Assembly (NCBI GenBank): GCA_027886175.1 | Contig: JAJNNQ010000008.1 | Coordinates: 5,797,501-5,861,500 of the forward strand | DNA length: 64,000 nucleotides | Source of the DNA: Phylloscopus collybita | Taxonomy: Eukaryota; Chordata; Aves; Passeriformes; Phylloscopidae | Reading direction: 5' to 3' | Part shown: piece after piece, positions 37,501-50,000 of the stretch | Layout of the letters: each line of letters begins with the position of its first letter | Numbering within the stretch: the first letter of the stretch is position 1 | Program-made: the position numbers and the translations under genes | The notes under the pieces: model-generated | What the model was told of the DNA's origin: nothing | Databases searched by the model: none | What the model saw: only the letters and a program-made list of their open reading frames with translations

Positions 37501-40500
37501 TGCCATGCAAAGATTTAGCTCAAATAGTATTGACAAAAACCAAAAATTTCATTTCAGCTTTTAATTGACAGAAGTAATTCTTGGTACATAATACTTTTCT
37601 TTATACTCTTTTTATGTGCATATTTCTCAGATTTTATTTAAATAATTTTATACACAATATTGGGATAATCTGTTACATTAATACACAGCTTAAAACAGTT
37701 CTTATTTACACTGATCACAGAAAGACAGAGGTATGAGGACAAATACTTTACATTCACCATCTTTATCAGCATTTTAAGTATAGTTAACCAGCACACATCA
37801 CACACATCCATATCCATATTTATAAGAAATGTAGTTGTTTCTAATTACACACATGGGCATGTAGGTGTCTCCCTTTGAAAACACCAAAAATTGATGAAAA
37901 AAATTTGAAATGCCATTTCCCCCAGATAACCAAAGACTTTAGAAAGAAAAAAAAAAAGGCAAAATTGACCCACAGATTGCAAAATTAATGGAATCAGGCA
38001 TGGAAATGTGGTGGCTGTGTTTGGACACTTTTGGTCACTGGGGCACTTTGGAGAGTATTTTTACTGGTGGCAAGTTTTGAGCTCCTATGAAGACTTATTC
38101 CTGAAAACTGCAATGTGTTCTCTTGCTTTGGAAGTAGATCTACTGGACACTAACACACTTGGTTTAATGTTAAGTCATCTAACAACACAAAATTGCAGCC
38201 AAACGATACTCTGGACTTTTTTGGTGGTTTTTTTTTTTAGAATATAAATTAAAAACACATGACTTCATTCTATGAGATTAAGGCAGCAATGGAGAATATT
38301 GTGCTACAATGTGCATTAGCTGTAGGTAATGTTCTATTCTCCTGTATCACATTTTGACATTTATAATCAAAGGCCAACATATTATTGAACTAAACTGGCT
38401 GACTACAAAATCTTATAATGGAGAGATAGGTCTTGTGTGATAACCTTGTTACATCAAAGTTGATTTTCTCGCCTTACAATATACATATATTCTATGAAAA
38501 TTAAAAAAACTGGTAAAAATATTAAAATATTTCCTATACAGAGGTACCCTTATCTAAGTTAAATTCTAGTCACTGCTATAAAAAAGCATTAAAAATTAAG
38601 TAAAACACTGGTGTAAACCAAGTAAATGCTCACTGTAAAGCTTTTATTTGTAAGGCAAATCTTCATCAGACCTATGAGGATTTATTTTCAAAATGTACTG
38701 TTTGGAGCTTCTCCCTTTTTAACTGATATTGCCCATAGCAAAGGAGAGTTTAGTCTTGCAGAAAGGTTCACAGAGAGTGCAAGGTAAATTACAAATGCAG
38801 GTCAAATGCAAGCTTGATGCCTCTTGGCAGTGACCAAGAAACAACATGACACCTTCAGAAGAAAGCCAGTTTAAGGCTTAGTAATTCTCTTAATTCACTG
38901 AATTCATTTTGTTTACTTATAATGAAATTAGGCAACTCATGTTTAGTACAGCAGCTAAAGGAACACCTTAAGAAAGGAGGAAAGCAAAGCACACAGGTGA
39001 CTCAATCTTGCTGTCAGTGCTTGGGCAGGAAAGGCCCTCTGTTCTTATGGAAATTAATGCAGTTATGGTAAATGTACACGAGGGCTGCACTGCTGGATTG
39101 GGACTTTAGCCTCTCCATTTATCCCCTGCTCTTCCCAGCCATGCAGATCTAGAGACCTCCATGTCCTTCTATAAGCACAATTTCACTGAGCACAATCATA
39201 TCTGTCATTTATATTCTTCTGGAGTCTTCAGTTTCTTGGCATGCTTCTGCTTGTCAGTCACAGTGACTGCAATCTGTCTAAGCACGTTCTGCTTGTTAAT
39301 GGTGAAGGAAAACCAGTCAAATGCCGTACTTAAAAGTGACCATGTTACCCTGTTATCTTCTTTTACTGATTGAATGTTTTTATTGCCCATGTAGCTCTCT
39401 GTAGTAGTCTCTGATGAATTTAGATGCACTTAAATTTGGTCTAAATTTGACCAGTATCACTGTACAAATGAATCACTTCCCACTAATTAGCTAGGTAAGC
39501 CCACAGTCACCAACAGGAGCATGGATATGAGTCAGAGGAAGGTAGCTGAGGAAGTCTCCCAAGTTGTTCAGGGGTCTAATCTGAAACATCATGTTAGCCT
39601 TTACATTAAGAAAATCAGGTTCTTACATGAGGTGGTCCGTGGACCACAAATATTCCTAGTAGTGAGAAAATAAAGTGTGTAAGAACAAAAATGTCCTAGT
39701 TTACTGCTCCAAGATGCTCAGAGTTCACAGCTTCTGCAGGTAGGGCTATATATTGTCATTTGTTGAACTGTGACAGCTTTCTAATGTCTGAGTCCTTCAG
39801 GCTCTTTTTAACACGGCACTGCAGATAAAATGTTTTTAAGTCTCACCTCTTTTGAAATTGTTGAACTACAGTTTTAATTTGGTTCTTAGGAAAGAAATTC
39901 TTAAACATTTGCCAATTCCTTGTGAAACTTAGCGAAGCAGTCCAGGATATGAATGAAAACTATCTACTCCCATAAAAGCAAGTATCTGCTAATTAATGCT
40001 GTGTGAATTGGAAGAACAGCAAAAGAGGCGTTAACAGCAAAAGAACTTTTGATGTGGCCTCCTACAACCTAGCAGTACAAAATAAACTTAATTCATGTCG
40101 AAACAATAGCATTAGAAGTGAATGTATATACAGAATGTTTGGGCTTGACCCTTTTAAATAATAACACTTAAATGGTATTTTGCTGAGAAGAAATAACCAA
40201 GTACAGGAAATTTCCTCTGGGAAAAGTACGTACAACACACATTGCACGTGCAGTTAGAGAACATGCACAGTAGTAACAGCCAAGTAATTCTCCTCCATTC
40301 TATATTTAAAATATTGTATTTGATCCTGGATATCCTGCAGAATCCCTCACTGTGTTTCAAGTGTTGCCAGGGTGTATGTCTCAGGACATGGTGGAACACA
40401 AGAAGGACTGACAAAAAAGGTATAGGTCAAACAGGGGCCCAATAATAAATAGCACTAGTGCTTTTTGGGCTATTGCTTTGAAAGGCCCACTGTTTCTTCC

Positions 40501-43126
40501 AGAAATCTGTATCTGTGGAGTTTTAGTAATGTAGCTTCAGAACAGTTCCAAGGATGTGAAGAATCATCTGGCTGAATGGTGGCAGGGAGGGGTACAAAGA
40601 GAGAATGGAGGCTCTCTTTCCTTGGTGCCAACTAACCTTCTGTGGATTGATGAAACATTATGGATCACAGGCAGGTCTTTTTCATTGGTCAAAAGAAAGG
40701 TCAGAAGAGAGATACCGATACATGACAGCTGCTTCCTTTATCAGATTAAGAAAAGGCTTTCGAGGAAATATTTTCTAGAACTGTCAAATGAGCTCTTTAA
40801 TTGCTTCACTGAATTCTTCCCACGGGCTTGTTACCCAAACAACAAACATAATTAGCAAGCAGATGATTCTGCAGCTTATACTAAAAATTTTCTTCCTTAA
40901 AAAGTGGGCTGTCTACTCAGTCAGCATATACATGCAATTCCATGGGGTATCTGGGATAGTGGCATTCCCCAGAGAGGGTCTGTTCTGGAAATAGCTGAGG
41001 GAAAGGGTCAGCTGCTGGGCTGAAAAGTCAATATAGAGTTAGGGGAAGACTTGCACTTATGTGACATGGATGATAAAGACCTGACTGGCAGCTTTGGTCT
41101 TTTGTTTTTTTTAACCACAAGTGTTTTAACTGAAGGGAGATGAGTATCTCTGCGGCATTTGATATTTTCCATATTGGAAATGTATTTGGGAGCCCAAAGC
41201 AGGTGCCCAAGAGGAGGTGTGTGCCTGTGCTATGGCTTCTTACTGGACTGTCTGTACCATATCACTGAGTGGAAGAAATGAATGCAACCTGGTCTTCACA
41301 GAAGTATTTGTCATTTGTATAGGTGCTAGTTTGTGTCTAATGGCATCCATCATTCATCATCCAAGAGGCATGAGGTAGTTCATCATCTTATTCTGTGGAG
41401 AATTGAAGACATTTGTCTCCAGGACAGAAGTCACATTATTTTGGGGGAGACTTTCTTTGGGCAACATCTTGAATTTAAAGTCTACCTATGCAGTCATGCA
41501 CTGTGTATTGTCTTTTTCATTCAGGCTAATTCTGGTAATAAGATTTCTACTTTCTTTGATAAGACTTTTGTCTTCTGTATAGATTGCAAGTTCTTTACCT
41601 AGAAAACCTCAGAACAAGGTGGCAGTAGTGCATTGTAGTCCTGAGCTATAAATACTACACTTAACCCAAGAAGTTATACAGTAACAGAAATAAAAATAAT
41701 GCAGTAGGTAATTGCCTTGGGAGTTGGTATTAAAAATCCAATGAAACCCAAACACACTAGAAAAGCTGATTTCACTCCCAGGTATGGTAGCTTTGCTCCT
41801 ATGTCAGAGCAGAGTGGTGAGGAAATGTCACCTCTCCTGCATGGATTGTGCTGTAGGGATGGTGCTGATGGACTGTGTCACAAGTGAACATTGGTGCAGG
41901 TTTTTAAGCATTTCCAATCATGAGCCAACCAAACAATGTGTAAAGTGACAACCTATTAAAGCTCCATGTTAAACAGCCCCTAGAAGTTTCAAAGCTTGGT
42001 AATTACATCTGTGCTGAGAAGCTTTTGAGCCATGCCAAGACAGTGACTGAAGCAGCTGTATTGTTGAAATGTAGGCTTTAAAACAATGGTGAGATTCTCA
42101 TGTAGTTTGGCAAACAATAAAAATGAGATTAGCTGGGAAGTTGGTAGGATGACTTTTTTGAAGCCTTCAACATATTTTCACTATTTAGCCTCTTGTATAA
42201 TTACAGCATTAGAACTGCAACATTTGGAATTCCTTTATTATTGAAATATATTTAATAACAGGGTTTAAGCAGCTGTTGGCCATCAGCTGGGCCAGAAAAT
42301 AAGACTTCCTTTCTAATTAGAAGAAAGTATTCTTTGGGTTTAAATCCCTGTTTAAATAAAACTACTGTTTGTCACAGAGACTCTTCAAGAGGACAACACT
42401 TGATTCGTTCTGAAGTATTGAATATGTTGGAGGAAAAGAATGAATAAGGAGAGAAATTTCCCTTTCATTATTTTGAACAGAAATAAATGTTAAATAGAAA
42501 AAGCCCAAAAGCACTTGGCACTTTAAAACTTGGCTATTTTCTAAAAGAAAACAACTCAACAAAAATTGTTTTATAAATAAAAAAGGCCCATCCACTTAAA
42601 AGGTCTTAAAAAAAAAAAAAAAAAAAAAAAAGAGGAAGCACTACATACATTTAAAAGACAAGCTCAATTGAATGTAAAGAGACAAAAAAAAAATGGTAGA
42701 GGTAATGTCCAGAGGTAAACTCTGGGTTGGATACAGCTGAGAAGCTACTGCCTCTGAAAATTACTGTAGGCCTAGTGATAAATAATTACAAGAACTAACT
42801 CAAAGCTACTGAATGTAGTGATCACTTGAAAGGTACTACAGCGACAAGTGACCACAGAATAAGAACAGCACCCAAATGCAGAGTTTGTTCTGTATCTTCT
42901 ACTTTGCATAATACTACTAGAGAACAGAGCTGGATTAGGTTTAGAGAGCTGACTGTGCCTAAAATATACTTTTATATTATTCAACAGAATCTTACTGTGT
43001 TTTGGTAGGTGAATCCTGGTTAAATTATAGTATGTTCACAGCAAGGGAATAAAGCCAGTTTGGTTTTTGTGCCACTTTGTGATTATATAATTCTAAAAAG
43101 TATCTCTTCTTATGTATTTTACATTC
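34504..43126. other. Intergenic DNA, no gene recognised
   Basis: This is the longest uneventful stretch. It is AT-rich, with homopolymer runs (for example 24 A at 42608-42631) and short open frames (up to 99 codons) lacking any domain features. The right end may include the SLC6A2 3'UTR if a more distal polyadenylation signal is used (minus-strand AATAAA at 42234-42239). Confidence 0.45.
42608..42631 (+). repeat. Poly(A) tract, 24 A
   Basis: An uninterrupted A-run follows aaaaggtctt. No recognisable retroposon body lies upstream. It is probably a simple homopolymer. Confidence 0.6.
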
Positions 43127-43132
43127 TTTATT
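43127..43132 (-). terminator. Candidate polyadenylation signal of SLC6A2
   Basis: Minus-strand AATAAA (within ccaaataaagaatg) is the first canonical hexamer downstream of the SLC6A2 stop codon, about 860 bp away. A clear GU-rich downstream element is lacking, so this assignment is tentative. Confidence 0.35.
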
Positions 43133-43987
43133 TGGAACAAAATACAACAAAAAGATGAGAGTCTATCTATTTGGATGTAACTCATGCTTAGCTGGAAAAT
43201 ATGCAGTGTGGATCATATGATAAAGCCATTTCAATTGCTGATTTAAGGGAATATCTCTTTCATGAAGTACACTGTGATATTAAGCTGTGTTCTGCACTAG
43301 TAACTAACAGGAATTCTCTTCCTGCTGCTCTTCAGCTTCAGTGCAATGAAGCTGGTCAGAAAATGGCATGGACATGTACAGCAAAGACAATGTTCTTCAC
43401 CAGGAGAAGGAAGTAATTGACAAATCACTGAAAATGAAGCACTGAGTCTCCACTTCTGAAGGATGCAAACTTGCATCCCAAAGGACAGTATGGCAAGAAA
43501 GCTAATGACATGAGTAAATAGTTAAAATTGCGCTTTTGTCATAACTGAGGTGTACTCTTTCCTTAGATCTAAGATCATGTGTTGTTGGTTTTAAATAGGT
43601 TGTGGCATGAATATCTGAAGAAGTTATTACTGTCAGAAAAGTTTAATTCGCTTCTTCACAATAAAGAAAGCACTTATGCTGATTGCTCTTTTCCTCTGCT
43701 CCCCCCTCCTCTACTTCTGCCCATAGCAAAACTCACAAGTTTTGGTCATGTAGGGATCTCATGGCACCAAAGGATGCAAGAAAAATTAAATGGAGTCTTT
43801 AAAGACCATTTGAAGCCAAGTAACAGAAGGGAGGCATTGACAACAGAGAGCAGATGTCTTCCCTCAAAGTGTCAGTAGATAAGCTCTGGGCCAGCCTGGT
43901 CCAGGCATAAGTGAGGGAGCTTTGAACTTGACTTTTCTGTATTTTCAGTTTAGCTGAACGTGGGATTTTTCCTTGATCTGTTGGTTG

Positions 43988-44011
43988 TCATATTGTTAGC
44001 CAGTGTTGGAG
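43988..44011 (-). CDS. SLC6A2: SLC6A2 terminal coding exon, residues 611-617 and stop
   Basis: After acceptor ttccttacag only seven codons remain, LQHWLTI, followed by TGA. Human NET ends LQHWLAI. The exon is far too short to be found by open-frame length and rests on the match to the NET C-terminus, correct phase and splice site. Confidence 0.9.
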   Translation of the reverse strand, partial: LQHWLTI

Positions 44012-47000
44012 CTGTAAGGAAACAGAAGTAGATGTTAAATTACATCATTGATTCAAATGATGATGCTGGCTGGTAAGTTTTTTAACAAATCTAGAGTTGC
44101 AAAGGAGTTTCAAAATAATGGATAGATTATCCACTCTGTAACTAAATTTCTGTGCAGTCCAGTTTGCAGTGAGAAATGTGCTGTATGTAAAGGCTACTTA
44201 GCTCTCAATTCAGCTTCAAATTTCAGAACAGCCAGACATATATGGGAATAAAATATTTGTGTTTGTTTGGTTACAGTAGGCAGTGTTTCGTTTACAATCT
44301 TAAACATTGTGAACAAAACACTAAATATGCTTTAGCACTAACAAAGCCATTCCTAGCTGTTCACTGAAGATGGCAGCAAATTAAAATGCTCTCATGTTTG
44401 GCATGGCTTGAGGTAACTTTAGTAGTTTACTTCTGAGGACAGCCTTTTCTAGCTTATGTGAAATTAATTTGCTAGCTTTTTGTCATAGGTTTGTGTTCAG
44501 AAGACCAGCACTGTGGAATGGCTGTTTATAGCCCTTTCACACAGGAACATCTTCCCCTGGAAACACTGAGTTACAGCAGGAACAGTAAATCATCTGACAA
44601 CTGAGGGCAGAAACAGAAGAAAGAGAAGGCAGGAAGAGGTGCTATGCTATTTTATATTTTTGGCCACATCAAATAAATTGTGGTCATGAAACAGGAAGCC
44701 TATTGGTGCTTTCATTCTGCATCCCATAAATCTACACAGATTATTTCCTTTAAATGCCAAAATTTACTTCAAACAATATCTTTCAGAATAAGCGAAAGTC
44801 AGATTGATTTTTCTGTATCAACATACAAACCACCACTGTAAAATCTGGGTCACATTCTGTGGAGGTGTGCATAATTCTAGTTGCTTTCAACTTTGAAGAC
44901 AGAAAGTGGTCCAGAATGAATGCTGGTAAGCATAACAAGCTTCACATTTGCATCCTTTTTATCTTCTGCATAAAGGAGTTTTTTTTTCAATAAGCTCATT
45001 TTATTTGCTAAAAGCAAAGCAGTATTTGGAAACCTATAGCATATTTTTCAAGGCTTATGAAGTGTCCAGCAGTGTCTTCCATCAAATCTAGTCCTGTGGG
45101 GAAAGCCAATTCCAAGTAACCTGGTACATCACATCATTTCATGACATTATAGGTAAGCTCTGACACTGGATTTTTTTTTTTTTTTCTGTTTACCATATGT
45201 TGTTGAACATAATTGCAGTTTTGGAAGCATGACTTCAGGTTGCTGTGCAGTAACTGAGTGAGAGGCCATGACCTCTTCAAATGCACATGATAGTTTGGAA
45301 ATACCTTTGTTTTTTGGTGAGATCTCACTGTATTCAAACACAACCTAAAATACCAGATTCAGGTGATCTGTTAAAATTGAGGGCTCTCCTTGATCAAAGA
45401 AGGAAGGTCCCAAAAGCCTTCCAAAAGGGTTGATGCACGTGATACTGAGCCTCCTGCATCTTGTCATGCTGGCAGAAATAAAGAACTACAGACCTGCAAA
45501 GGCATTCACCATGAGGAGATTGGTGCAAACCTAGAGTTGTTGCTAAAGACAGGAAGGGGTTGTTATCAGGAGAAGAAGCATGTGAAAGGTGTACAAACCT
45601 TAAACTGCCTGACATTTCCTTGGGCCACAAGTTGGTGCTCATTTTCGGGTGTGATGCAGTATGCTAGTCTCTAAACAGACAGGAAGAAGAGGAAAAAGTC
45701 AGCCATATGAAGTGGGATTATGTATGTAATCCCCAATCTATAGTGGGGAAATAGCATGAACTTTATTTAAAATGGTAAGTTAAATTTTTAATATCACTGC
45801 ATCTTGTGCATTTACTCAGTCACTGAGAGAATAAGCCTATTATAAGCCTTTGGGTGTTAGCCTTTAATATAAGAAGCAACAGTAGAAAGTGTATGCAAAT
45901 ACTAAGTCCAAATATTTAGCAAGTGCATATAGAAAAGAACATCAGGAGCAAGTTGGTATTACAGGCCTTAGATCTCCCAAGTGCATGCTTTTCTGTTAGT
46001 GCTGTAAGAGGTTGGCCAGTCCCAGAGTGGGAGAGGAAGGAGGTACTGCTATTACCCAGCTCATCTCCCTTGTCTACCCTGTGCTGTGCCCTTTGAGATC
46101 ACATGTAGATTTTGGTTTATTAGGAACTTTCAACCAACTTAAGGAGGTCCCATTAGATTAGGGACCACTGCCCATCCTTTTAAGAGCCTCAGTTTGGGGC
46201 ACCATATCTTGAGCTGGGTACTTGGGTGTCCTTTTGCCAAAATGCTCATGCGGAAACTGGGGAGTTGCTCTTTGCTCTTTGCAGGAGCCGTAACAGACAA
46301 CCCAGAGCTTGCTAACAATACAGATGGATGAGGGAATGTGGTTTTGGCCAAAGGCTTCTGCATCCCCATACCAGTAAACTTGAGCAAGAGGGCAAAAGTT
46401 TGATGGGCCAGTGCAAATTATTCTGAGACTTAAATGCTTGAAGAAAATGGGCTTGTAACCCACCTAGGATGGAACAAAACGAAAGGCTTCCAGAATTGCT
46501 GGAAATGAGATCTAAGATTGTGCACAACATTGAGGTGTGGGGGCTGATGAAAACAGGGCAGCTGAGGAGTTCCCACTTTGGGGTGCCCTTCTGAGGTGAA
46601 CATTACATGAAATGCCTGTATGGTTTCAGAAACAAGACCTTTGTTCCTTTGGGTTTACTGGGTCAGTATGAGGGGGATGTGACCTATCTATGTAAAGGTC
46701 GAGATCCTTTTTTCTGCTTAATTCTGTGAGTGGTGTTGGTTCAGTGATTTGCCTAACAGCATCAAAATCTTGCTACACCATTGTGTAAATGTATCTGTAG
46801 GAAAGGAGAGCAGTGGAACTAGGTTTAAGTCAGTGGGTCTAGATAAAGTTATAAAATTATGATGTGATGGGAAAAAATTGGTGCTGTATAATGGTGAGGA
46901 GGCTTCTGAGCACCATTAGAGGTTTTAAGACTATAGATAATAGTGAGGGTATATAGATAGTGAAGGTAAAGTTAATACGATGGTAAAAATGGTATGGTTA

Positions 47001-50000
47001 GTGAACTTTCTTCCTGTGCCATTTTGAACTGACAAACAAAGAAAAGTACAGAACAGTTTGAAGACCATACCTCATAGCTGAATATGAAGATACGGTAATT
47101 TGTACATTCTTTGTTAACAAGAAAAATCTAATCTCATTGATTGGATCAATTACATGCATAAAAAATAAACTTTCACAATTATTATGGTGCTGTCTGGAAA
47201 GCTAATTTCTGTCTAGAAGCTCAAACAGAATACAGTAATCCTACCTCAAACCACTGATCCACCTGACAGATGGATTCAAAAGGTCACTCGCAAGTAATAA
47301 GTTTTGGGAGAGAAATAAACTGCCAACTTAGACCCAGCCATTTCATTTCATAGCAACACTTCATGACATTTGATTCGTGTTCCACTTACCTCTTTAAAGG
47401 TCCCACGCACATTCATAAATTTATAGATGATGTAGGCAGGCACAAGGATCATGGAGGATAATGCTATTCCCCAGCCAATGCGGTTTGCCCACAGAGGGAA
47501 GGTGTAATCATCATAGGTCAGAGGCTTGAAATTTATTATGCTGACTATAACAACAAACTAGAGAAGAAAGTATAAAATGAACCACAGTTTTAAGATGTTA
47601 AGTTTCCAGTTTTTACTGGAAAACTGTAAATTCCAGGTGTTCTATTAGGCAGCCACCCTGAAGTATATTTCAACCCAGCTTTACAATTTACCTTCAGCCT
47701 GTTTGCTTTATGCCTTTTACTGTCTAAGCTGTTGAAGTTCTTGATGTGTTTGCTGGTATTAACAGTTCATTTAGCTACTGTGGACACAGATTATTTGGGA
47801 TTTTGATGGGAAGATCAGGTGATTGTCCACTACTTCCTCATTTAAACTAGTGTTTCAGATGTAGAGAAGGGATTCTGTAGTCCAGAAAAACTATGCAGGA
47901 TCTATTGTTTTACTTTCTTTGTTTTCCAGGAATTTTAGGCTTCCTTTAGAAGGTTTGTACCCATTTTTCAATGAGAGGCATAATGCAAACTCCAGCATGA
48001 TACATGTACTGAGGAAAGGTAGAGTAGCCTTATGGCCTGGAAAACAAAGTTGTTTTTTTCTTCCTGTGCTTTCCTGTCAGTGCTAGATGCAAGAAGGAAA
48101 GAGTGGGTACCACCCTACTTCTGTCCTTTTAAATCCATATGGGTTGTATAACATGCAGATATCCTTGATTTGGTTCTTTGGAGCTTATATGTTCTGCTCC
48201 ACATTTCAATTTCCAACTAAAATATTTTGATCCTCGGGTTTCAAAGACTACACCAAGAAGATGATAGTGTGGAATCTGGTTAGAAAAATACTAATTCTAT
48301 TTATTCTGTTTTGGGATTTTTCTTGGGATTATGTACATAGCTGCAGACAATATGGAGAAAGAGCTTCAAGAACTTCCAGATGGAAAAAAGGAGTGTGCAG
48401 TGATGGCTGAGAGATGCATTATCTACAGGTTTATTCTGAGTCTATGTTTTAGGCTTTTCGAGTAAGGTGTTGAGGCTCTTTCACCAAGACATCTTAAACT
48501 AACTGAAGGTTAAACTGATGGGCTCTCCACCTTTAGCTAGATCATTACAATGCTCATGATAAAATGTAAATATTCATTTGTCTCCTTTTGTACAAAACCT
48601 AACGATGCTTGCTCCAGCATTTTCCCATTCTGCTTGAGTCAGCCTTCTTGAAGTGCTGCAGGATATAGTTCCACACAAGTTCCTTTACAGAACTGTGTTT
48701 AAAAGGATAATTAATACAGCCTTGGTAGTGCTTATGGATGAATTGGGGTCATAGCTTCTATGTTTAAAAAACTGTGGCCCTGTCCTAAAAGCCTACCCAG
48801 TGTATATTTGCAATACCAGTACTGCTTTGAGATTGCACAGCTTTAATGCAAAAAATTGTCTCCTCAAATCATAGCAAGGCCAAATTTTTATATTATTATC
48901 CTGACCTTTTGATTTACAAATATGCATAGGAAGAGATTCCAATATAAAACTCTAGGTTGGTGCAGAATTCAACCTTTACACAAAGCAACCAAATTCATAC
49001 TTTGGGGTTTTTTTTTTTCCCTAATGCAATGGAACACTTGTTTTTTCCAACAGGCAGCTTACAAGGTATATTTTATACAATTCTTCAGTGTTTCACACAG
49101 CTAATTACAGGTGTAGTTGTATATTAATTTTTCTAAGGTGTCATTCTACAATTTGGGGCTCTTGGTATCCTCCAATCAAAAATACATTCTTGCTAACACA
49201 ACCTCTTATCCCTGGCTAGCTTATTTTCCCAAGGGAATGGTTTGTGCTTAATATGCAGAGGTGCTGCAGGGACAGTGAGGACACTGCCTAAGTGTTCCCT
49301 AAGAAAAGCTGCCTTCTTAAAATTATGCTAAAATGAAGGAACAGAAGAACACCACAACCATTACTAGCTTCTCTTTCACAACTGAAATGTATCATACAAA
49401 ATACAACCAGCACATAATTTCAAGAAGAAAAAATAAATACATTGGAATGTCTTCTATTCAACCCAAAAATATCTGTCACAGCAATAGGTATCTTGCTCTT
49501 GGTATCTGTTGTATATTCTGGGAAGCAATGACTAGTATTCTTCCCATGATGGAATAATTATCAACACTTACCAATAAAAAAGCAGGACTAACAAATTTCC
49601 AGCACAGTCTCCAATAGAGGCCTGGTTTGAAGCCCATCATTTGTTGGATGTCTTCACTGAATCTGTCCACACCTGGAATGGGTGAGAACAGATGTGAGCA
49701 TGAGACTGACTTCAGTCTAAACTGAAGAGATGCTGGCCTATCTTTTTCAGAAACCAGATATGAATTACTTCCAAATCAGAAGACATAAGAAATAACAATG
49801 TTCATCTCCTTTCAATGTTTAGATGTGTCTTGGACATCAATGTATCTGACTTAAATGCCTATGAGCACTTAAGGCCTGTTGCAGACAGCAGCATTACCAC
49901 TGAAATGAGGCATTTCACAAATATCTAGACTTTAAGTTGTAAGTAGGATGCAATTTTAAAAATAGTTATGGATTACTGTAGTCTAATTCCTCTATGTTAT

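Noticed and set aside
45390..45674. 94-codon plus-strand open frame overlapping the 45.6 kb exon
   Set aside because: It is antisense to the SLC6A2 tail exon and shows no family resemblance.
46139..46530. Overlapping minus-strand open frames (including LHWPI, reminiscent of the NET tail) as the last SLC6A2 exon
   Set aside because: Only a chance similarity. The true tail exons at 45599-45670 and 43988-44011 match NET in sequence, phase and splice sites.
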